The notes under the pieces were generated by a model. That model searched no databases. It saw only the letters and a list, made by a program, of their open reading frames with translations, and was not told the origin of the DNA. Positions 54,931-64,000 of a DNA stretch of 64,000 nt are shown one piece after another (position 1 is the stretch's first letter; each line of letters opens with the position of its first letter). Origin of the DNA: Mycolicibacterium sp. HK-90 (lineage in GTDB: Bacteria > Actinomycetota > Actinomycetes > Mycobacteriales > Mycobacteriaceae); the NCBI RefSeq assembly GCF_030486405.1, contig NZ_CP129613.1, positions 5,704,001-5,768,000 of the forward strand, written 5' to 3'. The position numbers and the translations under genes are program-made.

Positions 54931-55107
54931 ATGTCCCGGTTCTCCCGTGTCCGCGACCGGCTGAAAGTCGCCGCGATGGCCTGGTTCGTCCGACTCCTGC
55001 GGTTGATCGTCGTCATCGCCGAGTGGTGGCCTGCTCCTTCGCCACGCCGGCCGGCAAGACCGGCCGATCAGCGGGGCGGTTCGATCGGAAGTGTGGGTCC
55101 GCCGTAG
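54931..55107 (+). CDS. Unannotated 58-codon ORF behind a Zur-like box
   Basis: ATG 54931 to TAG, 58 residues: MSRFSRVRDRLKVAAMAWFV, then a hydrophobic stretch LLRLIVVIAEWW and a Pro/Arg-rich tail. It could be leaderless from the -10 at 54919. The last 40 bases overlap the end of mceF on the other strand. No homologue is known to me. It may be a small amphipathic or membrane-associated peptide, or a chance frame. Confidence 0.4.
   Translation: MSRFSRVRDRLKVAAMAWFVRLLRLIVVIAEWWPAPSPRRPARPADQRGGSIGSVGPP
55049..55065 (-). terminator. Hairpin past mceF
   Basis: GGCCGG (55049-55054) and CCGGCC (55060-55065) with CAAGA loop, directly past the mceF stop (55068). Weak as an intrinsic terminator because no U-tract is seen. 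Confidence 0.4.
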
Positions 55108-56279
55108 GGCGTCGGGATGGTGTAGCGGCCCGGCGGCGTCGGATCGGCCGTCGTGGCCAGGTCCGCTCCCGCCGGAGGGCCCGCGGTGTCGTCTCCGGCC
55201 GGGCGCGGAGCATTGCGGGCACCACGAACGAGCAGGCTCGGATCGTCGTCGTGGCAGTACGTGTACAGGAATGGTTCGGGATAGTCGGCGGCCGACGGTG
55301 GGCGGCGGGGCGTGCCGTAATCGCAGGCGTACCGCGGGTAGATGTCGGCGGTCACCCACAGTCCGTGCTCGTGCATCGTGCTGATGAAGGCCTCCAGCGC
55401 CGAGCCGCGGTAGTCGGGGAACAGCGCATCGAGGGCCGGCACCCGGACGTACGACAGCTGCGCGACGGTGGCCAGATTTCCGAGCAACTGCACCATGGTG
55501 TCCGAGTTGTCGGTGAACAAATTGTCGATCGCGCCCAGCGTCGCCGGGGACCGACCGAGCAGCGCACGGTAACCGTCCTGCATGCCGGCCACGCCCACCA
55601 GCGTGTGACGCAGATCGGCGGCCGTGGCGGCGATTCCCTCGTTGACATCCACCGCCGAGGACATGACGATCCGGGTGTTCCTGATGATGCCGACCGTTTC
55701 GGGCAGCACGGAATCCAGCGTCGACAGCAGGAATGTCCCGCCGTCCACGATCGCGGCGAGCTTCTCCGGGCCGGCACCGGTCAGGCTCAATTCCGCCTTC
55801 ACCCGCTCCAGCTTCCGCGGATCCACCTGCGCCAGAACCCCGTCGGCATTGGCCAGCAGATCGGCCATCGGGACCGGCACGGCGGTGCGGTCTCGGGCGA
55901 TCACCGCGCCGTCGACCAGATACGGCCCTTCGTCGGATGCCGAGGAGAAGTCGACGTACTGTTCGCCGGCCGCCGACAGCGCCGAGACCCGGACCGAGCT
56001 CGACGCCGGAATGCGCACGTCGTCCGACACCCGCAGGACGGCCTCGACACCATCGGGCGTGAAGGCGAGCTCGTCGACCGTGCCGACCCGCACCCCGCGC
56101 ATGGTCACATCCTGATTGGGTAGCAGCCCACCGGATTCCGGCAGCTGCACGGTCACCCGGAAGGTCGCCGACAGCGGCCTGAGGTGCAGCACGCCGACGG
56201 TCAGGTAATAGACCGACACGACCAATGTGAGCGCCAGGGCCCACAGGGCAGCCCAGGCGCTGTGCCTGGTGCCGCTCAC
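55068..56279 (-). CDS. mceF: Mce-family protein, MceF position
   Basis: 403 residues from GTG 56279. One N-terminal TM (LWALALTLVVSVYYLTVG), an MCE domain with LLPNQDVTMRGVRVGTV, a helical middle, and a C-terminal Pro-rich tail. Last of six mce genes. Substrate unknown. Confidence 0.85.
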   Translation of the reverse strand: MSGTRHSAWAALWALALTLVVSVYYLTVGVLHLRPLSATFRVTVQLPESGGLLPNQDVTMRGVRVGTVDELAFTPDGVEAVLRVSDDVRIPASSSVRVSALSAAGEQYVDFSSASDEGPYLVDGAVIARDRTAVPVPMADLLANADGVLAQVDPRKLERVKAELSLTGAGPEKLAAIVDGGTFLLSTLDSVLPETVGIIRNTRIVMSSAVDVNEGIAATAADLRHTLVGVAGMQDGYRALLGRSPATLGAIDNLFTDNSDTMVQLLGNLATVAQLSYVRVPALDALFPDYRGSALEAFISTMHEHGLWVTADIYPRYACDYGTPRRPPSAADYPEPFLYTYCHDDDPSLLVRGARNAPRPAGDDTAGPPAGADLATTADPTPPGRYTIPTPYGGPTLPIEPPR

Positions 56280-57400
56280 GGTTGAGGTCCTCTACCGACG
56301 ACGCGTTCCTGCAACCGCCAGAGCACGAATTTGATCGAACCGACGAGCTGGTGCCAATCGGCACGTTTGGGACCGTGGAAGCCGGGATCCCCCGAGAACC
56401 CGGCGTCCGGAATCGATCCGAGGACGAGCCGGTCGATGCCGGCCGCACCCGCCATGGACGTGCCCGCGGTCATCTTGATGAACGGCGCGTACAGCCGGTT
56501 CAGGGAGGCCAGGCTGGTCTGCGGGTCCACGGCAACGTCGTTGAACGCGCGCGCGATCGTGTCCGCATCAGCGATCACGCTGCGCCCGCTGGAATCCGTT
56601 CCGGCGATGGACGGGAACTTGGCGAGGTTCTGCGAGATGTCACCGAGTGTGACGGCGAGGTCGGTCACCCGGCCGGTGTTGTCGGCCAGCGTCTCGGTGG
56701 CCGGCGCGGCGGCCTGCAGGAGATCGCCGACCTCTTGATTCTTGGCTTCCAGCACCTCGGCCAGCCGCGTCGTCTCGGCCATCGCGGAATCGAGCTGTGC
56801 CGAGCGGGCATTCACCGTGCCGAGCAGTCGGTTCGACTTCGCCACCAGGTCGCCGAAGGCCCGGCCGTCGGGCCCGGCGGCCTTACCCATGCCGTTGACG
56901 ATGTTGGTCAGGTTGTGGACTGCGCCGCCGTTGACGAGGACGGCCGCCGAACTCAACACCGACTCGACCGTCGCCGCCGCCGTGGTGGAGTCGAGGCCGA
57001 TACTGTCGCCGTCTCGCAGCGGACGCGTCCCGGACCCGGCGGTGCGGGGCCGAACGATCGAGACGAAGACGTCCCCCAGCGGTGTGGCCGAACGGAGTTC
57101 GGCTGTGCTGCCGACCGGGAGTTGGACATCGTCACTGATCCGCAGCGTGGTCACCGCGGTGAAGTCGCGCGCCTGCATGTCCTCGACCTGACCGATGTCG
57201 GCCCCGCCGAGTTTGACCTTGGCGTGCTCGGGCAGATTGAGCGCATTGGCGAACACCACCGTCAGCCGGTACCCGCCCGACCCGAGACCCGGTGCGGGCA
57301 ACGGCAGGTCCGCCAATCCGTTCGTCGCGCACCCCGCGGTCAGCAGCACCACCGACAGCAGCCCCAGGGTCCGGCGCAGATATCCCTGTGCCGCAGTCAT
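56276..57400 (-). CDS. mceE: Mce-family lipoprotein, MceE position
   Basis: 374 residues. Lipobox LLTAGC at Cys24, then the MCE domain (YRLTVVFANALNLPEHAKVKL) and a long coiled part. MceE proteins are the lipoproteins of mce complexes. Overlaps mceF and mceD. Confidence 0.88.
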   Translation of the reverse strand: MTAAQGYLRRTLGLLSVVLLTAGCATNGLADLPLPAPGLGSGGYRLTVVFANALNLPEHAKVKLGGADIGQVEDMQARDFTAVTTLRISDDVQLPVGSTAELRSATPLGDVFVSIVRPRTAGSGTRPLRDGDSIGLDSTTAAATVESVLSSAAVLVNGGAVHNLTNIVNGMGKAAGPDGRAFGDLVAKSNRLLGTVNARSAQLDSAMAETTRLAEVLEAKNQEVGDLLQAAAPATETLADNTGRVTDLAVTLGDISQNLAKFPSIAGTDSSGRSVIADADTIARAFNDVAVDPQTSLASLNRLYAPFIKMTAGTSMAGAAGIDRLVLGSIPDAGFSGDPGFHGPKRADWHQLVGSIKFVLWRLQERVVGRGPQP

Positions 57401-58512
57401 TTCTGCCCCATCGCCGCAAGTCCGTCGAGCATGCTGGTCAGCCCGAAGTCCGGGCCGTAATCCTGCAGGGTGCCGGTACTGCAGCCGAGCTGACGCAGAC
57501 CCATCATGTTGCAGACCTCCTTGGCCATCTGTCCGTCGAACACCATGCGGTCGGCCAGGAAATGCGCCCGGATCGCGCCGTTGCGCTGGTCGATCGTGTT
57601 GTAGAGGTTGTCGGCCATCAGCGGAAGCACGTCGAAGAACTCCGCGAGCTCGCGCTGGCGGTCGTGCAGGGTCTGCATGCTGGTGTCGCCATTGGCGATT
57701 CCCTGCTTGATCAGGTCCCGATTGGCTGACAGGATCTGCCCCGCCTTGTCGACCACCTCGTTGAGTTGCGTGCCGGTGGTGCCCGACCCGAAGTCCTCCG
57801 CGGCCAGGATGTGGCTGAGTTGCCGCACCGTGGAACCGAATTCGCGCAGTTTCGCGTCGTTGCCCGCCGCGGCGTCCAGCAATGAACCGAGGTTGGCAAT
57901 GATGGAGGTCACCTGTTGGCGGGTCCGGGCGCCGCCGTCGGAACTCAACCGCAAGGCGCGGGACAGTTCGTCGAGGGCACCCTTGATCCGCTCACCATTC
58001 CCGGCGACCACGCCATCGCCGGCGTTCTGCAGGTCGGCCACGGGCCCGCCCCCGGCGCCGTCGCCCCGCAGCGACGTCGCCAGCTTGTCGAGCATCCCGA
58101 GCACCCGGTCGAACTCGACCGGCGTCTTGGTGCGATGCAGGCCGATGGTGTCGCCGTTGCGCAGCGTCGGTCCCCCGCGGTACGGCGGTGACAGCTCGAT
58201 CTGACGGTCGGTGAGGATCGACGTGGACAGGGTCACCGCCTCGACGTCCGCCGGTATCGCGACATTCTCGTCGACGGTGAAGTCGACCTCGGCATAGCTG
58301 CCCTTCGGGGTCACCCGGGTGACCTGACCCACCGGAATTCCCAGTACTGCCACCATGTTTCCGACATACAGGCCGGCCGCGCTGTCGAACTGCGCGGTGA
58401 CCGTGATGTGGCGCTCGCGGTGGGTGACCAGATGCCGGGCCACCCCGGCGACCAGCGCCACCACGATGACCAGGACCGCGGCCAGCACCAGGCGCTTGCG
58501 CTTCCCGATCAT
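57397..58512 (-). CDS. mceD: Mce-family protein, MceD position
   Basis: 371 residues from ATG 58512 (IGKRKRLVLAAVLV). N-terminal TM anchor, MCE domain with GLYVGNMVAVLGIPVGQV, then a helical region ending LGCSTGTLQDYG. The open frame upstream of 58512 lies within mceC. Overlaps mceC by ATGA. Confidence 0.87.
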   Translation of the reverse strand: MIGKRKRLVLAAVLVIVVALVAGVARHLVTHRERHITVTAQFDSAAGLYVGNMVAVLGIPVGQVTRVTPKGSYAEVDFTVDENVAIPADVEAVTLSTSILTDRQIELSPPYRGGPTLRNGDTIGLHRTKTPVEFDRVLGMLDKLATSLRGDGAGGGPVADLQNAGDGVVAGNGERIKGALDELSRALRLSSDGGARTRQQVTSIIANLGSLLDAAAGNDAKLREFGSTVRQLSHILAAEDFGSGTTGTQLNEVVDKAGQILSANRDLIKQGIANGDTSMQTLHDRQRELAEFFDVLPLMADNLYNTIDQRNGAIRAHFLADRMVFDGQMAKEVCNMMGLRQLGCSTGTLQDYGPDFGLTSMLDGLAAMGQK

Positions 58513-59519
58513 TTGCAGTCCTTGAGATACGGGATCATCCCGAACTGTTCGGCTCGCCCACTGATGGCGCACATCCAGGAATCGATCAGGGCACCCGCCG
58601 GGGCGTTGGTCTCGATCGCGTTGCCGAACCCGGTGGCATTGGCGATCTGCCGGATCGGGACGGGCGCGATCTGCAACAGGTTCCGGAAGAGCGCGTCCTG
58701 CTCGGCGAACTTTCCGCTCAACCGCTCCATCGTGGACAGCACGTCGTCGAGTGCCGCCCGGTCGTGCACCGCGACGGTGTGCAGCGAATCGATCACGGAC
58801 CGCAGGGACTGCATCAGCGCATGGAACGCGGCCGAGCGGGCCACGAACTCACCCACCAGTTCCTGTCCCTGGCGAATGAAGTTGCCGATCTCGAACTGCT
58901 GCCTCCTCAGCATGCTGGTGACGTGTTCGGTGTTCATCAGCAGACTTCCCAGTTGGTCCCTCCGCTGCGCGATCACCGACGAGAGCGCGCGCACGTTGTC
59001 CATCGCCTGGGGTACCACCGCGGGCAGTCCGTCAAGTTGCCGGCTCAGCACATCGAGGGAGGTGGCGATCCGGTTCGCGTCGACCTGCTCGAACGTTCTG
59101 GTCGAATCGGCAAGGGCGGCTTGCAGATCGTAGGGAACCTCGGTGTGGGCCAGGTCGATGGTTCGCCCGTCGGGTTGCCCGTCTCCGCCGGGGCGAAGGT
59201 CGAGATAGCGGGAGCCGAACAGCGTCGTCACCTTGATCGCGGCGCGGGTGTCGCGGCCCACCGGGACGTTGTCCCGCACGCGGATCTCGGCCTCGACGTG
59301 GTCCCCGGCCAGGCGGACGGCGGTGACCGCTCCCACCGGGATGCCCGCGACCGCCACGATGTCGTCCGCACGTAAGGCTGCTGCCTGGAGGAATTTCGCA
59401 GTGTAGCGGTGATATCCGATGCCGGCCTCTTTCACGAGGAGCATCGCCGCGATCAAGCCGCCCACGGTGAGGACCGCGAGCAGTCCGAGCCAGGCTTTCC
59501 TGGACACCTGGTCAACCAT
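58509..59519 (-). CDS. mceC: Mce-family protein, MceC position
   Basis: 336 residues from ATG 59519 (VDQVSRKAWLGLLAVLTVG). TM anchor, MCE domain (ALRADDIVAVAGIPVGAV), then a helical tail ending YLKDCK. Overlaps mceB by 8 bases. Confidence 0.87.
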   Translation of the reverse strand: MVDQVSRKAWLGLLAVLTVGGLIAAMLLVKEAGIGYHRYTAKFLQAAALRADDIVAVAGIPVGAVTAVRLAGDHVEAEIRVRDNVPVGRDTRAAIKVTTLFGSRYLDLRPGGDGQPDGRTIDLAHTEVPYDLQAALADSTRTFEQVDANRIATSLDVLSRQLDGLPAVVPQAMDNVRALSSVIAQRRDQLGSLLMNTEHVTSMLRRQQFEIGNFIRQGQELVGEFVARSAAFHALMQSLRSVIDSLHTVAVHDRAALDDVLSTMERLSGKFAEQDALFRNLLQIAPVPIRQIANATGFGNAIETNAPAGALIDSWMCAISGRAEQFGMIPYLKDCK

Positions 59520-60597
59520 TGACCATGCTCCTGCACTTGGGGGTGTGCTTGGCGGTACCGCCAGGTGTCGCGGCGTCGACGATGATCGGCACCACGTCGT
59601 TGAGCCCAGGGAAGAACCCGTAGGCGTTGACGTCACACGCATATGCATTCATGTAGGCCCCTTCTCCGAACACGCGCGACAATCCCTTCAGCAGCAGCGG
59701 TGTGTTGAGCCCCGTGTAGGCGATCTGCGGTTCGATGTCGAGCATGTGCCGGGTGTAGCCGGGCTCACGGTTGAGCATGTCCCGGATCGTCGGTTGCACG
59801 TCGCGCGCGATCCGCGACAGATTGCCCGCCACCGCCGTCATCGCGCCGAGGGACGACACCAACGAGTCGCGGCGATTGTCGAACGCCACCACGGCATTTC
59901 GGGCAGCCATGATCGTGCGTTCGAAGTTGTCGTTCTGACCGGCCAGATTTCCGACCACGCCGTCCATACCGGCGATGACCCGGTCGAGGCTTCGATCCTG
60001 ACCCACGAAAGTCTCGGTGAGAACCGATGTCTGGTCGACCAGCTGGGTGATCGCGGCGGTGTCACCCTGCAGGGATCCGACGACCGCGTTGGTGAGGTTG
60101 TTCACCTGGTCGGGGTCCAGGACGGCGAACAACGGCTCGTAGCCGTTGAGCAGGGTGCCGATGTCGAAGGACGGCTCGGTGCGGTCCACCCCGATGACCG
60201 CCCCGACCGGAAGCTCGGTGACCGGCCCTGCACGACCACGGTCCAATCCGAGATATCGCTGTCCGACGATGTTCTGGTAATTGACCGACGCCACGGTGCC
60301 GCTGGTGATCCGGTGGCCGTCCTGCACGACGAACGACACCTTCGCCAGGGTTCCCTGCAACTCGATCGCCTGCACGCGGCCGACCCGAACCCCGGCCACC
60401 CGGACGTCGTCACCCTCACGCAATCCGAAGACATCGGTGAACACCGCCGAGTAGGACGTGACCGGACCGCTGACATCCCGCCGCAGCGTGACGTAGACCA
60501 GCCACGTCAGCACGGTGGCCACCACCAGGAACAGGCACAGCCCCAACAGCGGGCCGCGGCGTCGTAGCGACTCGGCCCCCAGGGCAGAACTGGACAT
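59512..60597 (-). CDS. mceB: Mce-family protein, MceB position
   Basis: 361 residues. TM anchor GPLLGLCLFLVVATVLTWLV, MCE domain with FGLREGDDVRVAGVRVGRV, and the C-terminal ending CRSMVNG. It follows mceA by about 12 bases. Confidence 0.87.
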   Translation of the reverse strand: MSSSALGAESLRRRGPLLGLCLFLVVATVLTWLVYVTLRRDVSGPVTSYSAVFTDVFGLREGDDVRVAGVRVGRVQAIELQGTLAKVSFVVQDGHRITSGTVASVNYQNIVGQRYLGLDRGRAGPVTELPVGAVIGVDRTEPSFDIGTLLNGYEPLFAVLDPDQVNNLTNAVVGSLQGDTAAITQLVDQTSVLTETFVGQDRSLDRVIAGMDGVVGNLAGQNDNFERTIMAARNAVVAFDNRRDSLVSSLGAMTAVAGNLSRIARDVQPTIRDMLNREPGYTRHMLDIEPQIAYTGLNTPLLLKGLSRVFGEGAYMNAYACDVNAYGFFPGLNDVVPIIVDAATPGGTAKHTPKCRSMVNG

Positions 60598-60609
60598 CGG
60601 AAAGTTCTC

Positions 60610-62088
60610 CTACGGCTTGGGTTCCGCTGCGGGCAGCGGGGTTCGCGTGACTGTTGTCCCGCGCGCGACGGGACCGAGAATGAGTTGCGTGGCCACCGTG
60701 GCCGGCTCACCGGTGATCTCGCCCAGCCGATCGCGCTCGGCAGCGCTGCCGACCGGCCCGACGTTGCCGCCGAACGCCGCCGGTGCCGCACTGCCCGGCA
60801 CCGGCGGCGCCGGGGAAACACCCGGCGGGAGAGGCGGATACGGATCCACCGCGGGTACCTGCGGGGCCAGTAGCGGCGGACCGACCGCGACCAGGTTGCC
60901 GTTCTCGCCGACAACCGTGCCCGGCGGAGGCGCCAGATCAGGTGGCGGCTGGTAGTTCTGCGGCATCAGGACTTCGGGGAGGTCGGACCGCACCGGCACT
61001 TCAGGCGCGGTGAAGCAGCTCGGTCCCGGCAGCGTCCCGTATCGCGGACAGTCGGCGCGGGTATAGGTATACGACGGCGTGAACGACAGGTTCACCCGGC
61101 CGCGCGCCGTATCGAGTTCGGAGTCCCAAACCTCGGCGAAGAAGGTGTCGGAGAACCTGGTCATCCGCTGGCTGATCGGCACGAAATGATGTGCGTTCTG
61201 GGCCAGTACGCCGAGCACCGGCGTCAGGTCGGTGGTGATGCGAACCAGCCGGTCGGTCTGATTGTCCAGTGACTCGGTACTGATACCGGTGGTGTGCGCC
61301 GCCGCCGCCAGGAAATCCTCGAGGCTTCGGCGTTGCTCGACGAGGGTCCGCATCGGCCCGACCGCCTCATGCAGCGCCGAGACGAGGTCGGGTGCCGTCC
61401 GGGACAGACCGCGCGCGGCTTCGGACAACGCTGACACCGTCGACGGCCCCTCATCGGTCGCGACGACGGCATTCAACTCATCGATCAGCCGGTTGAGTTC
61501 GGCCGCCGATGTCAGCAATTGCCCGCGGCGGTTGTTGGTGGCCGCCGCGACCGCGGCCAGCACGCCGATGGTGTGGTCATCGCGCCCCCGCCCCGCTGCT
61601 GCGAGGATGTCGCGCAGCTTGGTGATGGTGGTTTGGAACAACACCGTCGGCAGGGCCGTGTCTTCGGCGATCCGACCGCCGTCCCGGATCACCCCGGCCG
61701 CGCCGTTCGCGGTCTCCACCAACTGCACCGACGACACCGCAAAGGCATTGCCCGGTACCACCCGCGCCGCGACGCCGGCCGGAATGCCTTGCGCATAGCC
61801 CGAATCCAGCCGGATGTGAACACGGTTGGGCTGATCCCCGGTGCCGGGCGTGACGCTTTCCACCGCGCCGACGAGTACCCCGCGGAACTTCACATCCGAC
61901 CGAGCCGGCAGGCCGTCACCGATGTTGCGCAGTTCGGCCACCACGTGCAGGGCGCGGTCGAACAGCCCGCTCGACTTGACCAGCAATACCGACACCACCA
62001 CACCGACCACGACCAGTGCCGCCGCTCCCCGCCGGATCAGCTGCCTGGGGGTGAGGTGGTTTCCGTCCAGATCGACAATGCTCGCCAC
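60610..62088 (-). CDS. mceA: Mce-family protein, MceA position, with long Pro-rich tail
   Basis: 492 residues from GTG 62088 (ASIVDLDGNHLTPRQLIRRG). TM anchor, MCE domain GLPARSDVKFRGVLVGAV, and a Cys pair in DCPRYGTLPGPSCF. The last 100 residues are Pro-rich (PPPDLAPPPG, PPLPPGVSPAPP), long for MceA. The frame upstream of 62088 belongs to yrbEB. Confidence 0.85.
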   Translation of the reverse strand: MASIVDLDGNHLTPRQLIRRGAAALVVVGVVVSVLLVKSSGLFDRALHVVAELRNIGDGLPARSDVKFRGVLVGAVESVTPGTGDQPNRVHIRLDSGYAQGIPAGVAARVVPGNAFAVSSVQLVETANGAAGVIRDGGRIAEDTALPTVLFQTTITKLRDILAAAGRGRDDHTIGVLAAVAAATNNRRGQLLTSAAELNRLIDELNAVVATDEGPSTVSALSEAARGLSRTAPDLVSALHEAVGPMRTLVEQRRSLEDFLAAAAHTTGISTESLDNQTDRLVRITTDLTPVLGVLAQNAHHFVPISQRMTRFSDTFFAEVWDSELDTARGRVNLSFTPSYTYTRADCPRYGTLPGPSCFTAPEVPVRSDLPEVLMPQNYQPPPDLAPPPGTVVGENGNLVAVGPPLLAPQVPAVDPYPPLPPGVSPAPPVPGSAAPAAFGGNVGPVGSAAERDRLGEITGEPATVATQLILGPVARGTTVTRTPLPAAEPKP

Positions 62089-62090
62089 CG

Positions 62091-62903
62091 TCAACCACCC
62101 AGCCTGGCACCGGAATTCACACTCCACAGCGCCATCGTCAGCAGCATGTTGACGATGATCACCGCGGTGATACTGGCCCGCATGGCGTGGCCCGCGGCGA
62201 TGCCGACGCCCTCGGGACCCCCGCCGGCGCAGAATCCGTAGTAGCACTGCACCGTCGCCGCGATCCAGACGAACACAACGGCCTTCACCATCGAATACAG
62301 GATGTCGGTGCCGCTGATCAGGAACGTGAAGTAGTGCAGGTAGGGCCCCAGCGATCCCCCGCTGATGAGACCCACCATGATCTGGCACGACAGGTAGCAG
62401 ATACCCAGACACGCCGCATACAGCGGAATGATCGCGACCACCGAGGCCAGCAAACGGGTTGTGACGAGGTACGGAATCGGCCTGATCGCAAGCGAATTCA
62501 TGGCGTCGATCTCCTCGGAGATCCGCATCGAGCCGATCTGGGTGGTGAACCGGCAGCCCGCCTGAACCGCGAACGCCAGGGCCGCCATGATCGGAGCCAG
62601 CTCGCGGGTGGTGACCAACGACGAGATGATCCCGGTGGCCGGGCCGAGTCCGAGCAGGTTCAGGAAGTCGTACCCCTCGACCGCGATCAGGGCCCCGGTG
62701 GTGATGCCGAGAACGAGGATCACCCCGGCGGTGCCGCCGCCGACCACGATCGATCCGTTGCCCCAGGTGATATCGGAGACCAACCGGAGGAACTCGCGCC
62801 GGTACCGGCGCAGGGCGAGCGGCGTACCCATGAGGGCATGCTCGGAGAATGCGACAAAGTGGCCGAAGCGCGCCACCGGCCGCGTCGTCACGGGCTGGGG
62901 CAC
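62091..62903 (-). CDS. yrbEB: YrbE-family permease B of mce transporter
   Basis: 270 residues from GTG 62903. Several TM segments and the MlaE-like core TTRELAPIMAALAFAVQAG and IGSMRISEEIDAM. With YrbEA it forms the ABC permease of the mce importer; the ATPase MceG is elsewhere. Follows yrbEA after 1 base. Confidence 0.9.
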   Translation of the reverse strand: MPQPVTTRPVARFGHFVAFSEHALMGTPLALRRYRREFLRLVSDITWGNGSIVVGGGTAGVILVLGITTGALIAVEGYDFLNLLGLGPATGIISSLVTTRELAPIMAALAFAVQAGCRFTTQIGSMRISEEIDAMNSLAIRPIPYLVTTRLLASVVAIIPLYAACLGICYLSCQIMVGLISGGSLGPYLHYFTFLISGTDILYSMVKAVVFVWIAATVQCYYGFCAGGGPEGVGIAAGHAMRASITAVIIVNMLLTMALWSVNSGARLGG

Positions 62904-62904
62904 G

Positions 62905-63741
62905 TCACAACCCCGTCCGCGGGAAGATCATCGTGTAGAGCTGGCTCACCGCGACATTGACCGTCATCAGAACCAGTACGGATTCCACGACCGCGGCGTT
63001 GACGGCGTTGGCGACCCCGGCCGGCCCCTGCCCGGCAGCGAGCCCTTTCTGGCACGACACCACGGCCACGATCGCGCCGTACACGGCCGACTTGAACAAC
63101 GCGAGCAGCATGTCGCCGGTGGTGGCGAACGATGCGAAGGTGGCGATGAAACTGCCTGGCGCACCGCCCTGTACGTAGACGTTGAACAGGTAGCTCGACA
63201 GGAAGCCGACGAAGCACACCACCCCGGTCAGGGCGATGCCGATGACGATCGCGGCCGCGAACCGGGGCACGACGAGCCTTCGGACCACCGAAACGCCCAT
63301 CACCTCCATCGCTGCCGTCTCTTCGCGCATGGTCCGGCAGCCCAGATCCGCTGTCATCGCGGCTCCCACTGCCGCCGCGAGTAGCAGCGCGGCGACCAGT
63401 GAGGCGGCCTGCCGTACGACGGCCAGTCCACTGGCGGCACCGGCGAGCGAGGTCGCGCCGACCTGCCCGGCCAACAGCGCGAACTGGATCGACAAGGTGA
63501 CCCCGATCGGCAGCGCCACCAGGATCGTCGGCATGACGGCGGCGCCGGCCATGAACGCTGCCTGCCGAACGAACTCGGCCCACTGAAATCGCCCGGTCAC
63601 CAGGTCGGTCACGCAGAACCGGATCGTCTTCAACCCGAGTTCCACCTGCTCGCCAACCGTGGCCAACGCCGCTACCGGATGACGCCGCAGGTATCCCGCA
63701 CCCACCTGGACAACACGGGAACTGGTGTCCCGCACTGTCAT
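62905..63741 (-). CDS. yrbEA: YrbE-family permease A of mce transporter
   Basis: 278 residues, ATG 63741 overlapping the fadD stop. TM segments plus the MlaE core VGAAMTADLGCRTMREETAAM. First permease of the mce operon. Confidence 0.9.
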   Translation of the reverse strand: MTVRDTSSRVVQVGAGYLRRHPVAALATVGEQVELGLKTIRFCVTDLVTGRFQWAEFVRQAAFMAGAAVMPTILVALPIGVTLSIQFALLAGQVGATSLAGAASGLAVVRQAASLVAALLLAAAVGAAMTADLGCRTMREETAAMEVMGVSVVRRLVVPRFAAAIVIGIALTGVVCFVGFLSSYLFNVYVQGGAPGSFIATFASFATTGDMLLALFKSAVYGAIVAVVSCQKGLAAGQGPAGVANAVNAAVVESVLVLMTVNVAVSQLYTMIFPRTGL

Positions 63742-64000
63742 CTGACGAGTTCACGCTCCCCGGGGTGCCCCAGCCGGGCCAACCGTGCCGTCGTCTCCGA
63801 CCGGCGCAACTTGCCCGACGAGGTCTTCGGCAGCCAGCCGGCCGGAACCACGTGCACGGTCCGCGGACTGAGACCGAGCCGTCGATAGATTCGATCGGCG
63901 ATCTCGGCACGGATCCGCGCGGTCTCGGTGCTGTCGGCGTGCAGCGCCGACTCGGCCACCATCGAGAACCCCTCACCGGCGGCCGCGGCGGACAGCCGCA
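63738..64000 (-). CDS. FadD/FAAL-type acyl-AMP ligase C-terminus (partial)
   Basis: The frame enters from the right edge and stops at 63738, overlapping yrbEA by 4 bases. The C-terminal motif LPKTSSGKLRR is the lysine motif of adenylate-forming ligases, here of FAAL-like look. A fadD next to yrbEA recalls fadD5 of mce1. The rest lies outside the window. Confidence 0.75.
   Translation of the reverse strand, partial: RLSAAAAGEGFSMVAESALHADSTETARIRAEIADRIYRRLGLSPRTVHVVPAGWLPKTSSGKLRRSETTARLARLGHPGERELVR

Overview
The window is high-GC actinobacterial DNA that I read as a fast-growing Mycobacterium (Mycolicibacterium). It holds two blocks of the cholesterol-degradation cluster in the M. tuberculosis Rv3559c-Rv3565 and Rv3567c-Rv3575c order, KstR and KstR2 operators, an mce operon, mycofactocin-type dehydrogenases and a GjpA-like porin. 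Many genes overlap by 1-4 bases (ATGA, GTGA, TGATG), so most of the window is long operons. I found no tRNA, rRNA, CRISPR array or transposase gene.

Layout. (1) 3-4594: end of a four-gene MoxR ATPase / DUF5682 / VWA module related to E. coli yehLMPQ. (2) 4595-4967: non-coding, with a 292-bp inverted-repeat-bounded element. (3) 4968-12743: KstR2 genes for cholesterol ring C/D degradation (ipdF, fadE30, fadD3, fadE31-33, aspB), with a perfect KstR2 box between fadE30 and fadD3. (4) 12800-34263: an accessory block between the two sterol blocks. It carries a ketone-body operon with a LysR regulator; an alpha/beta hydrolase; a TetR-controlled operon of two mycofactocin-type SDRs, a CMD-like protein and an aldehyde dehydrogenase; a DeoR / APC permease / FGGY kinase / two-flavoprotein operon of unknown substrate; a P450-ferredoxin pair, TetR and SDR sharing an 18-bp operator; and a GjpA-like porin. 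(5) 34445-42919: KstR genes hsaADCB, kshB, an Rv3572-like secreted protein, fadE34 and kstR. (6) 42923-44781: trehalose-phosphatase and a LacI regulator. (7) 44793-54888: two zinc importers (ZnuABC type and AztABCD type), a COG0523 GTPase, bluB and pxpA, with Zur-like palindromes. (8) 54889-55107: a third Zur-like box in front of an apparent unannotated 58-codon ORF. (9) 55068-64000: an mce operon read leftwards, fadD(partial)-yrbEA-yrbEB-mceA to mceF.

How it works together: mce operons import lipids (sterols for mce4; substrate unknown here). KshB and HsaACDB open sterol rings A/B and release HIP, which FadD3 activates for FadE30-33 and IpdF. FadE34 works on the side chain. KstR and KstR2 repress the two halves. 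The zinc block looks like one Zur regulon.
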